Below are positions 45,917 through 54,223 of a stretch of 64,000 nucleotides of DNA, one piece after another. Numbering within the stretch: position 1 is the stretch's first letter; every line of letters begins with the position of its first letter. The notes beneath the pieces are model-generated. The model was given only the letters and a program-made list of their open reading frames with translations. It had not been told where the DNA came from and made no database searches. The translations under genes were made by a program, and so were the position numbers. Where the stretch lies: positions 62,001 to 126,000 of the forward strand of contig JALCCT010000003.1 of assembly GCA_022640915.1 (NCBI GenBank). The letters are read 5' to 3'. This stretch comes from Bifidobacterium sp. (lineage in GTDB: Bacteria > Actinomycetota > Actinomycetes > Actinomycetales > Bifidobacteriaceae).

Positions 45917-46546
45917 GTGGCAGACTTTCTGACATCATCGCCCGCAATGCAAGAGGGCGAAGGGCCGTCTATCACGGACCCGATTTTCAACAAGCTGCTC
46001 AAGGAGCGCATCATCTGGCTCGGCGACGAGGTCAAAGACGATAATGCGAATGTCATCTGCGCGCAGATGCTGATGCTTGCCGCCGAAGACCCCAAGCGGG
46101 ATATTTGGCTATACATCAATTCTCCGGGCGGCTCCATTACCGCAGGCATGGCCGTGTATGACACCATGCAGCTTATCGAGCCGGACGTCGCGACCGTAGG
46201 ACTGGGCATGTGCGCCTCGATGGGGCAGTTCCTGCTTAGCTCCGGTACCAAAGGCAAGCGTTTCCTCACTTCGCATGCACGCGTGCTTATGCACCAGCCT
46301 TCGGGCGGCATCGGCGGCACCGCCACCGATGTGCGCATCAACGCCGAGTTGATCATGAATATGAAGAAGACCATGGCCGAGCTTACGGCGGAGCAGACCG
46401 GTCATACGGTCGAGGAGATCTACCGCGACAACGAGTATGACCATTGGTTCACCGCGCAGGAGGCACTCGAATACGGCTTCATCGACAAGCTCGTGACCAC
46501 TTCGGAGACCATGAGCGCCGACAAGAGCGGTAAGGAAGGGGAGTGA
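45917..46546 (+). CDS. clpP1: ATP-dependent Clp protease proteolytic subunit 1
   Basis: A 209-residue serine peptidase. The catalytic serine is Ser101 in M-C-A-S-M-G and the histidine is His126 in V-L-M-H-Q-P; a downstream aspartate completes the triad. Actinobacteria need two different ClpP proteins that assemble as a mixed 14-mer with ClpX or ClpC. GTG 45917 was chosen because AAGGAG is at 45905-45910; TTG 45914 and ATG 45890 are alternatives. The next clpP gene begins one base after this stop codon, so they are translationally coupled. Confidence 0.95.
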   Translation: MADFLTSSPAMQEGEGPSITDPIFNKLLKERIIWLGDEVKDDNANVICAQMLMLAAEDPKRDIWLYINSPGGSITAGMAVYDTMQLIEPDVATVGLGMCASMGQFLLSSGTKGKRFLTSHARVLMHQPSGGIGGTATDVRINAELIMNMKKTMAELTAEQTGHTVEEIYRDNEYDHWFTAQEALEYGFIDKLVTTSETMSADKSGKEGE

Positions 46547-46547
46547 C

Positions 46548-47219
46548 ATGGCTTCAGCAGAGGCACAATTCGTATCGCGCGCCGAGCATCTGGCCGGTCC
46601 GCGCGGAGTAACTGAACTCCAGGCGCAGAATCGCTATATCCTGCCGCAATTCAGCGAGAAGACGCCGTATGGCATGAAAACGCAGGACCCGTACACGAAG
46701 CTGTTCGAGGACCGCATCATCTTCATGGGCGTGCAGGTGGATGACACCTCGTGCGATGACATCATGGCGCAGCTGCTGGTGCTGGAAAGCCAGGATCCCA
46801 ACCGTGATGTGATGATGTACATCAATTCGCCCGGCGGCTCCATGACCGCGATGACCGCGATCTACGACACCATGCAGTACATCCAGCCCGACGTGCAGAC
46901 CGTGTGCTTGGGTCAGGCCGCTTCCGCGGCTGCCATCCTGCTTGCGGCCGGCACCAAGGGTAAGCGGCTTATTCTGCCTAACGCTCGTGTGCTGATTCAC
47001 CAGCCGGCTATCGACCAGGGCTTCGGTAAGGCCACTGAGATCGAGATCCAGGCCAAGGAGATGCTGCGCATGCGCGAGTGGCTGGAAGACACACTCGCCA
47101 AACATACTGGCCAGACGGCTGAAAAAGTGCGCAAGGACATCGAGGTCGACACCTTCCTTACGGCTCCGGAAGCCAAAGAATACGGGATCGTGGATGAGGT
47201 GCTTGCCTCGCGCAAGTAG
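46548..47219 (+). CDS. clpP2: ATP-dependent Clp protease proteolytic subunit 2
   Basis: A 223-residue second ClpP paralogue. The active serine is Ser126 in Q-A-A-S-A-A-A-I-L-L and the histidine His151 in V-L-I-H-Q-P-A. Its N-terminus is about 25 residues longer than clpP1 and may be processed. It forms the hetero-tetradecamer with ClpP1. The spacing to clpP1 shows one operon; a hairpin lies before clpX, so clpX may have a separate promoter. Confidence 0.95.
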   Translation: MASAEAQFVSRAEHLAGPRGVTELQAQNRYILPQFSEKTPYGMKTQDPYTKLFEDRIIFMGVQVDDTSCDDIMAQLLVLESQDPNRDVMMYINSPGGSMTAMTAIYDTMQYIQPDVQTVCLGQAASAAAILLAAGTKGKRLILPNARVLIHQPAIDQGFGKATEIEIQAKEMLRMREWLEDTLAKHTGQTAEKVRKDIEVDTFLTAPEAKEYGIVDEVLASRK

Positions 47220-47510
47220 TCTGAGCGGGGCCGCTGGACGCAGAGGGGCGACTGTCGCTTGGCTGGCAGGCCTAGCGCTAGACGGTTTCCGCTGATTTTC
47301 ACTGCTTCGATTTCCGCCGGTAATCTCCACAATCCGATACCCTCGACACGTATGTGTTGGGGGTATCGTCGTAAGCGGATGTCTGCGGACTGACTGCGAT
47401 GCAACACGATCTGAGTGCGGTTCGCGATGCATGGATCGTGCAGCTCGGACGCCCATAGTGCGGGCTGCAGACCAACTGGAACTGACGGGCAACGGATCAA
47501 GGAGCGACAT
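47220..47510 (+). promoter_or_regulatory. clpP2-clpX intergenic region
   Basis: The interval contains the hairpin at 47335-47368. I looked for ClgR- or HspR-type boxes and did not find a convincing one. A promoter for clpX between the hairpin and the ribosome binding site AAGGAG (47499-47504) is possible. Confidence 0.3.
47335..47368 (+). terminator. Hairpin between clpP2 and clpX
   Basis: CGATACCC (47335-47342) and GGGTATCG (47361-47368) are perfect 8-bp complements, with a smaller ACAC-GTGT pairing inside. No T-run follows. Confidence 0.45.
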
Positions 47511-48821
47511 ATGGGACGCGTGATCAGCTACAACGAGGATGCGCCGAGGTGTACTTTCTGCGGCAAGACGGAACGACAGGTGCGCAAGCTGGTAACCGGC
47601 CCAAGCGCGGCCATCTGCGACGAGTGCATCGCGCTGTGCGTCGACATCATCTCTGAGGAGCGTCAGCGCGACGCCGATATTAGCGTGCTCAAGCTGCCCA
47701 AGCCCGCGCAGATTTACGACTATCTCGACACATACGTCATCGGGCAAGCCGCGGCTAAGCGCACGCTGTCGGTCGCGGTCTACAACCATTACAAGCGCGT
47801 CAATATGGAGCTGCGTGAGGCAGCGAACCAACTTGCTGACCGTGGCGTACGAGCGAAAGCGGACTTGGTCGATCCGCTGCGCGATGTGAAAGTGGCGAAA
47901 TCCAACATTCTGCTCATGGGCCCTACGGGCGTGGGCAAAACCTATTTGGCGCAAACCTTGGCGCGCGTGATGAACGTGCCCTTCGTCATCACCGACGCCA
48001 CGACGCTGACTGAGGCAGGGTACGTCGGCGATGATGTCGAAACGGTGCTGCAGCGGCTCCTGCAGGCGGCTGACGGCGATGTGGCCCGCGCGCAACATGG
48101 CATCGTCTACATTGACGAAATCGACAAGATCGCACGTAAAAGCGGTGAAAACACCTCGATCACCCGCGATGTGAGCGGCGAGGGCGTACAGCAGGCGCTG
48201 CTGAAGATCCTCGAAGGCACCATCGCTTCCGTGCCGTTGGAAGGCACGCGCAAGCACCGCGACCAGGACGTCGTTCAGCTGGATACCAGCGGGATATTGT
48301 TTATCTGCGGCGGCGCGTTCGTCGGCCTTGACGACATTGTGGAACAGCGTTTGGGCACGCATGAGAGTGGTTTCTCCGCTTCTTGGCGCGAGCGTAAAGT
48401 ATCGCGGCGCGACCTGCTAAGACAGGCTGGGCCGGATGATCTTTCGGAATTCGGGTTGCTGCCCGAGTTCATTGGACGGTTGCCAGTAGTCAGTGTGCTG
48501 GAAGAGCTGACTGAGCACGATCTTGAGGACATTCTCGTTAAACCGGCGAACGCATTAACCAAGCAGTACCGCAAGCTCTTCGCGCAGGATTCGGTAGAGC
48601 TGGCCTTCACGGATGAGGCGATCACCGCCATCGCCAGGACGGCGATGAGCCAAGGAACCGGCGCGCGCGGATTACGCTCCATTATCGAGAAAACACTTGA
48701 GTCCACAATGTTCCGGCTACCGCAAATGGATGATGTCGAGCAGGCCATCGTCGACGCGGCCGCAGTCAACGCTCTAAGCGAGCCCAAACTTGTGTCCGCC
48801 TCCAAGCGTCGTGTGGCGTAG
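47511..48821 (+). CDS. clpX: ATP-dependent Clp protease ATP-binding subunit ClpX
   Basis: A 436-residue AAA+ unfoldase delivering substrates to ClpP1P2. The N-terminal zinc-binding domain has C-T-F-C at residues 14-17 and C-D-E-C later. The Walker A motif is G-P-T-G-V-G-K-T near residue 137, Walker B Y-I-D-E-I-D-K, and the arginine finger region follows. ATG 47511 was chosen because AAGGAG precedes it by six bases; the longer open frame upstream lacks homology. It belongs to the clp locus although separated by about 290 bp. Confidence 0.96.
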   Translation: MGRVISYNEDAPRCTFCGKTERQVRKLVTGPSAAICDECIALCVDIISEERQRDADISVLKLPKPAQIYDYLDTYVIGQAAAKRTLSVAVYNHYKRVNMELREAANQLADRGVRAKADLVDPLRDVKVAKSNILLMGPTGVGKTYLAQTLARVMNVPFVITDATTLTEAGYVGDDVETVLQRLLQAADGDVARAQHGIVYIDEIDKIARKSGENTSITRDVSGEGVQQALLKILEGTIASVPLEGTRKHRDQDVVQLDTSGILFICGGAFVGLDDIVEQRLGTHESGFSASWRERKVSRRDLLRQAGPDDLSEFGLLPEFIGRLPVVSVLEELTEHDLEDILVKPANALTKQYRKLFAQDSVELAFTDEAITAIARTAMSQGTGARGLRSIIEKTLESTMFRLPQMDDVEQAIVDAAAVNALSEPKLVSASKRRVA

Positions 48822-49219
48822 AAGACTGTAGCAGGGGAGCGGGGACGGCACATATTCATCACGTTGCCGCCGCATTACGCGCGCAGCGACGACAATGGCA
48901 GCCCGATGAGCGGTTGCGGGCTTTCACGGCCGGGGCAGTGCTGTCTGTGACCGGCGACAACGGCGGTAGGGTCTCGTGCATCCGGTCAATTGTATGGGGT
49001 TCGATTCCAGCGTCGTGGTCGGTGGCACGAGCCTGTCTACCGACCGCGATTGATTTGGCCAAACCGGTAAACAATCCTCGCAAAATACCCATTCACCGAC
49101 CCAGGTCTTCGTATATGTTGGATGTGCCCGACACGCCGCACTTGCCCGGCTAGGGCAGATGCGGTATCGTATACGAGTTGCCAAAACAAGGCCAAGGAAA
49201 CGAAGCCCCGTGGTAGCAT
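48822..49219. other. Intergenic region between clpX and tRNA-Arg
   Basis: This 398-bp interval has no supported gene. It contains an imperfect hairpin at about 49136-49164 (CCGCA and TGCCC pairing with GGGCA and TGCGG). A promoter for the tRNA is expected but no convincing hexamer pair was found. Confidence 0.4.
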
Positions 49220-49293
49220 GCGCCCGTAGCCCAATGGATTAGAGCATCTGACTACGGATCAGAAGGTTACAGGTTCGAATCCTGCCGGGCGCA
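49220..49293 (+). tRNA. tRNA-Arg (anticodon ACG)
   Basis: The 74-nt sequence folds as a cloverleaf: acceptor stem GCGCCCG pairs with CGGGCGC, anticodon stem TCTGA/TCAGA encloses C-T-A-C-G-G-A with anticodon ACG (read as ICG after deamination, decoding CGN arginine codons), and the T arm contains GGTTCGAATCC. The discriminator base is A and CCA is not encoded. Confidence 0.95.
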
Positions 49294-49311
49294 CCTGAAT
49301 ATTATTACTCG

Positions 49312-49346
49312 AACCCGCTCGCCGAAGTCTTCGGTGAGGGGGTTTT
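49312..49346 (+). terminator. Terminator after tRNA-Arg
   Basis: AACCC-G-CTCGCCGA pairs with TCGGTGAG-G-GGGTT around AGTCT, with a G-U wobble and an internal G-G bulge, followed by TTTTC. Confidence 0.7.
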
Positions 49347-49387
49347 CTCGTACCTGGGGATGATGCGGCGCGAAGCTGGCGAATGAT

Positions 49388-49621
49388 ATGCTGCCGCACA
49401 TGGATATTTATCGCATGCTCTTCTGGGTAGGCTTGGCTGGCATAATCATCGGGTTGCTGATCGCAGCGGCTGGCGGCATATCATTTCAATGGCGCGCGCT
49501 CAGGAACAAACCTGCGTGGGATGGCCACACGAGGCCGTTGCTGGTATGGGGCTGCATCATACTCGTTATCGGCATCATCGTCTTCGCCCCCGGGCTGATG
49601 CACCAGTACTATAGCGCCTGA
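49388..49621 (+). CDS. Small membrane protein of unknown function
   Basis: A 77-residue protein with two hydrophobic segments, about residues 10-31 and 50-71, separated by a charged loop R-A-L-R-N-K-P-A-W-D-G-H. I do not recognise a family. ATG 49400 (M-D-I-Y-R-M) is an alternative start. It lies between the tRNA and nhaA; coding potential is supported by its membrane-protein pattern and plausible position only. Confidence 0.5.
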   Translation: MLPHMDIYRMLFWVGLAGIIIGLLIAAAGGISFQWRALRNKPAWDGHTRPLLVWGCIILVIGIIVFAPGLMHQYYSA

Positions 49622-49686
49622 TCCTGCCGTCTGAGCAATAAGGACTCACAGGGCATATTCGTCCGGTGCAGGTATAAAGGGATGGT

Positions 49687-50973
49687 ATGGGAATACGCAG
49701 GATAACGACTGCCGTCGGGCGGCTAGGCGCATCGGACAGGGCATCGGGACTGATCATGCTCGGGTGCGCGCTGCTGGGTATCATGCTGGCGAATCTGCCG
49801 GCCACGGCCAATGTTTTCGCGCTCGTCGCGCACACCCATATCGGCATTCCTGCAACCAACGTCGATATGCCGGTCGGCAGCTGGGCTCAGAACGGTTTGC
49901 TGACTGTCTTCTTTCTGGTAGTGGGGCTTGATCTCAAGCAGGAACTGACCACGGGAACACTGTCAAACCCGCGAACAGCCGCCGTGCCGATGCTTTCGGC
50001 TGTGGGCGGGATGCTAGTTCCGCCGGTGCTGTTCCTACTAATCGCTCGGGCGGTATATTCGGCTCAGCTGGGGGACGGCACAGATGGTGCGAGCCTTGCT
50101 ATAGCCGAATTCAATGCCATCGCCCAAGGCTGGGCGATTCCCACGGCAACTGACATCGCGTTCTCATTGGCAGTGCTGTCCTTGTTCGCCAGAGCGTTGC
50201 CCTGCTCGATTCGTGCATTTCTGATGACGCTGGCCACCGTCGACGACTTGCTTGGCATCATTGTCATCGCCGCGTTCTTCTCGCATCTTAATGAATGGTA
50301 TTGGTTCGCGGGGCTTGCCTTATGCGCATTCTTTTGGTTTCTGCTGGTGCGGCTGCGGCACGTGCCGTGGATTGCCGTCGGGCTGGTGGGGATTGCGGCT
50401 TGGATTATGATGTTCGAGGCCGGGGTGCATCCTACGCTGGCGGGCGTGATGGTTGGATTGCTCACGCCGGCGATCGAACGAAACGGTGAGGCAACCCCGC
50501 GCGCGGCGCGTTACCGCGACCGTTTGCAGCCATTGTCCGCGCTTGTGGCGCTGCCGATATTCGCGATGTTCGCCACAGGCGTGCATTTCGACACGTTCAC
50601 TCCAGCGCTGTTTGTTTCGCCGATTGCCTTGGGCATCGTTGTCGCGCTGGTTGTCGGCAAGCCGCTTGGCATCATGGCCACATCGTGGATCTGCACGCAC
50701 CTCGCTCGGTTGAACTTGCCGGAGGGATTGCGGGTGCGCAATCTGTTCCCAATGTCATGCGCCTGCGGCATCGGGTTCACTGTATCATTCCTTATTGCTT
50801 CGCTTGCATACGGCGATGCAGCCATGGTCGGCGAGAGCAGGATCGGCATTTTGCTCGCCTCACTGCTTTCTGCCGCACTGTCCGGTGTCTTGTTGCACCG
50901 TCAGTCCAAGATCCTTGGGCATGTCAATTCGATTGAATGCGCCGATGACGGAGCCGTTGAAACAATCAGCTGA
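49687..50973 (+). CDS. nhaA: Na+/H+ antiporter NhaA
   Basis: A 428-residue antiporter with about 12 hydrophobic segments, exchanging cytoplasmic sodium for protons to maintain pH and sodium homeostasis. The catalytic aspartate pair is in A-T-V-D-D-L-L-G near residue 180, preceded by the P-T-A-T-D-I-A-F segment of the NhaA assembly. V-F-F-L-V-V-G-L-D-L-K-Q-E occurs early, as in the family. AAAGGGATGGT precedes ATG 49687. The length is slightly above the typical 390 residues because of an added loop near residue 130. Confidence 0.92.
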   Translation: MGIRRITTAVGRLGASDRASGLIMLGCALLGIMLANLPATANVFALVAHTHIGIPATNVDMPVGSWAQNGLLTVFFLVVGLDLKQELTTGTLSNPRTAAVPMLSAVGGMLVPPVLFLLIARAVYSAQLGDGTDGASLAIAEFNAIAQGWAIPTATDIAFSLAVLSLFARALPCSIRAFLMTLATVDDLLGIIVIAAFFSHLNEWYWFAGLALCAFFWFLLVRLRHVPWIAVGLVGIAAWIMMFEAGVHPTLAGVMVGLLTPAIERNGEATPRAARYRDRLQPLSALVALPIFAMFATGVHFDTFTPALFVSPIALGIVVALVVGKPLGIMATSWICTHLARLNLPEGLRVRNLFPMSCACGIGFTVSFLIASLAYGDAAMVGESRIGILLASLLSAALSGVLLHRQSKILGHVNSIECADDGAVETIS

Positions 50974-51085
50974 TATGCAATCGCGCATGCGCTTGATACG
51001 GGACATGTACCAGCACCGCCTATGCGCTACCCTAGTAGACAATGGCTGCATGCATACAGCGCAACTGGGCTGCGTGAGGAGAGCA

Positions 51086-51901
51086 ATGAGCGAGCATACC
51101 GTGGAAAATGACACAGACAGGCCTATGGATGAGTCCGCTGACATGTCTGGCAACGATGACAGCGACCATTCGCCGTTGGGGGAGAGCTATCGGCGTGGCC
51201 CGGTGCTGCTGCGCGGCTCGATGGTTCCGCACGACAATACGACAGCCAACTTGCTCAAAGAGGAGCAATCCACCGACTGGCTGCACATGGATCCGTGGCG
51301 CGTGCTGCGCATCCAAGCCGAATTCGTCGATGGATTCGGCGCGCTGGCCGAACTGGGACCGGCGGTGAGCATATTCGGCTCCGCTCGGAGCAAGGAGAAT
51401 GAGCCTGATTACCAAACTGCGGTGCGGATGGGAGCGGCTATCGCAAAGCAGAACATCGCCGTCATCACCGGCGGCGGACCGGGAATCATGGAGGCGGCCA
51501 ACCGAGGAGCGTCGTGCGCGGGCGGCAAATCGGTAGGGCTCGGGATCGAACTGCCGCATGAGCAGGGCATCAACCAGTGGGCGAATCTTGGCATCAGTTT
51601 CCGCTATTTCTTCGTGCGCAAGACGATGTTCGTGAAATACTCCTCAGGTGTCATCGTCTGCCCCGGCGGCTTTGGCACGCTGGACGAGCTGTTCGAACTG
51701 CTCACCCTCGTGCAGACGCATAAGGTCAAGTCGATTCCGATCGTGCTCTTCGACACGGCATATTGGCGCGGACTGTTCGACTGGCTAGGATCGAACGTGC
51801 AGAACCGTGGCTTTATTTCACCGCTCGACCCCGAGCTGGTGGCGTTCACCGACGATCCTGACGAAGCGGTGCAGGTCGCGGTCAGCGGGATCGTACGGTA
51901 G
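51086..51901 (+). CDS. LOG-family (TIGR00730) Rossmann-fold protein
   Basis: A 271-residue protein. The LOG phosphoribohydrolase motifs are G-G-G-P-G-I-M-E-A-A-N-R-G-A and P-G-G-F-G-T-L-D-E-L-F-E, which bind and hydrolyse cytokinin-type nucleoside 5'-monophosphates in characterised members. The N-terminal 80 residues are an extension. ATG 51086 follows GAGGAGA; a longer frame overlapping nhaA lacks homology. In bacteria the natural substrate is often unknown. Confidence 0.9.
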   Translation: MSEHTVENDTDRPMDESADMSGNDDSDHSPLGESYRRGPVLLRGSMVPHDNTTANLLKEEQSTDWLHMDPWRVLRIQAEFVDGFGALAELGPAVSIFGSARSKENEPDYQTAVRMGAAIAKQNIAVITGGGPGIMEAANRGASCAGGKSVGLGIELPHEQGINQWANLGISFRYFFVRKTMFVKYSSGVIVCPGGFGTLDELFELLTLVQTHKVKSIPIVLFDTAYWRGLFDWLGSNVQNRGFISPLDPELVAFTDDPDEAVQVAVSGIVR

Positions 51902-52078
51902 GCACATCATCCACGCATAGAACTTTACGCAATTCGAATGCATGCCACCGGCCCTGCCCCATCACATCTTAGCTCTTCATGTGCCACGTCATGTATCGCA
52001 GCAGCCCGATCAGGATAACCGGGCTTGATCGGCATCGGAATTAGGCGTGAAACCCAGATCATAAGTGTGGTTGAGGCG

Positions 52079-52753
52079 CTAATTGATCTTGGTGGCGATG
52101 AGCATGCCAGTGCCGACCGGCACGAATACGGAGGCGAAACGGTCATCGGACTGTACGTCGTCGAGCAGGGCGCGCATGGCAACTGCCTTGTCGCTGCGGT
52201 CAGCGGGGTTGAGCACGCCGCCTTTGGAGTTGGGACTTTGCAGCGCCATGGCATCGGTGAACACAATCACGCCATGCTTGCCGAGCAGTCGGGGAGCTTG
52301 TTCGAAGGCGGCGGCATAATTCTCGGTTTCGCCGCACACTGCGATGAACTGATAGGTTCCAGCGTTCAAACGCGGCAGGAACGCCTCGGCAGCGGCGTTC
52401 ACAGCGCGCAGCGTAGTCTGCGTCGTATCATCGAGTTTCGTGAACAGCGACCGGATCAGGCCGATGCCTTGTGCCGAAGAGTCCACCGCAGTCAGCTGCC
52501 CGCGCCCTTCGAGCCCTTCGACGAGCTGCAGCGTTTCCACGACGGAGCCGGTGCCGAGCGCGATCACCGACGTGGCCCCGACGAGCCGCACGAGCAATCC
52601 CAGCAGTTCGGCCTGCTGCGCTGTGCCTTGAGGCGAACCGGCCTCTTCGGCGCGTCGGCGCACGGCCTGGGCATCCTCGGATTGGCGAGTGAACGCTCGA
52701 TCCTCCGCAAGCTCCCACATTTTCGCCAGATTAGTATACGAGGTCTTATCCAT
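52079..52753 (-). CDS. Class I SAM-dependent O-methyltransferase
   Basis: A 224-residue protein resembling family 3 O-methyltransferases (the caffeoyl-CoA/catechol type). The SAM-binding region has V-I-A-L-G-T-G-S-V-V-E-T, then L-T-A-V-D-S-S, and Y-Q-F-I-A-V-C-G-E-T later. The glycine-rich loop is slightly divergent from G-T-F-T-G-Y-S. The substrate is unknown. GGGAG lies directly before ATG 52753. It stands alone, flanked by about 180 bp from the LOG gene (convergent) and about 300 bp from sdhB. Confidence 0.8.
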   Translation of the reverse strand: MDKTSYTNLAKMWELAEDRAFTRQSEDAQAVRRRAEEAGSPQGTAQQAELLGLLVRLVGATSVIALGTGSVVETLQLVEGLEGRGQLTAVDSSAQGIGLIRSLFTKLDDTTQTTLRAVNAAAEAFLPRLNAGTYQFIAVCGETENYAAAFEQAPRLLGKHGVIVFTDAMALQSPNSKGGVLNPADRSDKAVAMRALLDDVQSDDRFASVFVPVGTGMLIATKIN

Positions 52754-53052
52754 GACTCCCTACTCTACCGGTTTGTGAACGCCGTATGCTCCGATATAGC
52801 GAAAAACCGCTGATGGATGATCTTCACGCCGATGTGCGGCACGTGAGACGCATGATTCCGGGGCACCGCACATAACAAAAATCGTCGCAGGGCCGATTGC
52901 ATGTCTCGCAAAGATCTATCTGCGTTAGCTGAGACATTATTTCGAAAAGAATCAATTATGAGATGTCCTACCGGGATTAAGCCGGCATGTGTGCAGCCAG
53001 GGCGTTGGACCGTACTGTGTCGCGTACTGTGTCACGATGCAGTTTTGGCGTT
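52754..53052. other. Intergenic region between the O-methyltransferase and sdhB genes
   Basis: This 299-bp interval lacks a supported gene. It has a tandem repeat of CGTACTGTGTC at 53011-53021 and 53023-53033 (12-bp period), just downstream of the sdhB stop codon. Confidence 0.4.
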
Positions 53053-54021
53053 TCAGCGCTCGCGAACGGCAGTGGTGAGCTGCCACATCTCTTCGCCGAC
53101 GTCGATGCCGCGCGGGCATGGACGGCTGCAGGCACGCACCGACTGGCAGGCGGCGATGCCATCGGCGGTGTCGATTGCGTCAAGCCGCGGCTGCGTCGCG
53201 TCATCGCGCGAATCATTGATGAAACGCGAGGCGACGACCAGTGCCGCAGGGCCGATGAATGCCTCTCCGCCGGCGAACACCGGGCAGCTGCCTTCGCATA
53301 GGCCACAGACGATGCAATTGCTCAGCAACTCGTATTTGGCCAGCTGCTCAGGTTTTTGCAAGTATTCCAAGACATCGGCCTTGCCATCATGGGTGGTGGC
53401 GAGCACACCATCGGCCTGCAGGTAAGGCTGAAGCCGTTTGATCTGTTCGAGCATCGGATCGATGTCGGCGATCAGATCGCGTTGCACAGCAAATCCTGGC
53501 AGCGGAGCGAGCTCGATGACACCGAGATGCGGCGTGGATGAGGCCGGCGCAGCCGAAGCTGCTGCGGCCGGAGACATAGCGGTTGTGCTGCCAGGCTTGA
53601 TGGGAGATCGTGTGCCGGATGCGGGGTCAGCGGTCGGTAGCGTGCGGCGGAAGCCATCATCAAGACTGTCCTGCCTTGCGTAATCGCAGATTTTTGCTGT
53701 GCATAGCAGCGTCGGCGTGCCGTTAACTGCAACCGCGTCCGAACCGCACATGCCGTGGGCGCAGGAATAACGGAAAGCCAACGTCGGGTCGAGCGTGCGT
53801 TTGATGGCGAGCAGGCAGTCCAACACCGTGTCATGTGGATGGGCGCGCAGAGTGTATTCCTGCCGCCACTGCCTCCCGCGCGGTCGTTTGCGAGTGGACC
53901 CGAATGGCGATGAGGCCTTTCGAAAACGGCTGTCGGCATGGTGCTCCGAGCGTTCGGGGCGCGGTGCGAAACGGTTCACTCGTATGGTGATCGTCACTGT
54001 AGCACTGCCTAAGCCGCCCAT
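53053..54021 (-). CDS. sdhB: Fumarate reductase/succinate dehydrogenase iron-sulfur subunit
   Basis: A 322-residue subunit carrying three clusters: the [2Fe-2S] pattern S-C-A-H-G-M-C-G-S-D ... L-L-C, the [4Fe-4S] C-I-V-C-G-L-C-E-G-S-C-P, and the [3Fe-4S]-type C-Q-S-V-R-A-C-S-R-P-C-P near the end. A Ser/Pro/Ala-rich insert of about 45 residues lies between the plant-ferredoxin and bacterial-ferredoxin domains, making it longer than usual (about 240). The start ATG 54021 has GGAAAGG upstream. Its partner sdhA is upstream on the same strand; no SdhC/D anchor lies nearby. Confidence 0.88.
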   Translation of the reverse strand: MGGLGSATVTITIRVNRFAPRPERSEHHADSRFRKASSPFGSTRKRPRGRQWRQEYTLRAHPHDTVLDCLLAIKRTLDPTLAFRYSCAHGMCGSDAVAVNGTPTLLCTAKICDYARQDSLDDGFRRTLPTADPASGTRSPIKPGSTTAMSPAAAASAAPASSTPHLGVIELAPLPGFAVQRDLIADIDPMLEQIKRLQPYLQADGVLATTHDGKADVLEYLQKPEQLAKYELLSNCIVCGLCEGSCPVFAGGEAFIGPAALVVASRFINDSRDDATQPRLDAIDTADGIAACQSVRACSRPCPRGIDVGEEMWQLTTAVRER

Positions 54022-54223
54022 GCGCCTGCCTTTCCTGGTCTGTCGCCACCAGTCTGCCATGGGGGTAGGTCAGGGTGGCGCCGCTGCCTTGTGCGTCCTC
54101 GTTTTGCCTGCGCCGATGTCACCTTTAGACGCCGTTTTGCGGGGCTTTCGGGACTGTTCGCTTCGGTGCCAGCAGCGCGATTTCGTTGTCTGGTTGACAG
54201 CTCAGCGCATGTAACGAATTGTA

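Noticed and set aside
48914..49153. 79-residue frame between clpX and tRNA-Arg
   Set aside because: No ribosome binding site, no domain and unusual composition; treated as intergenic.
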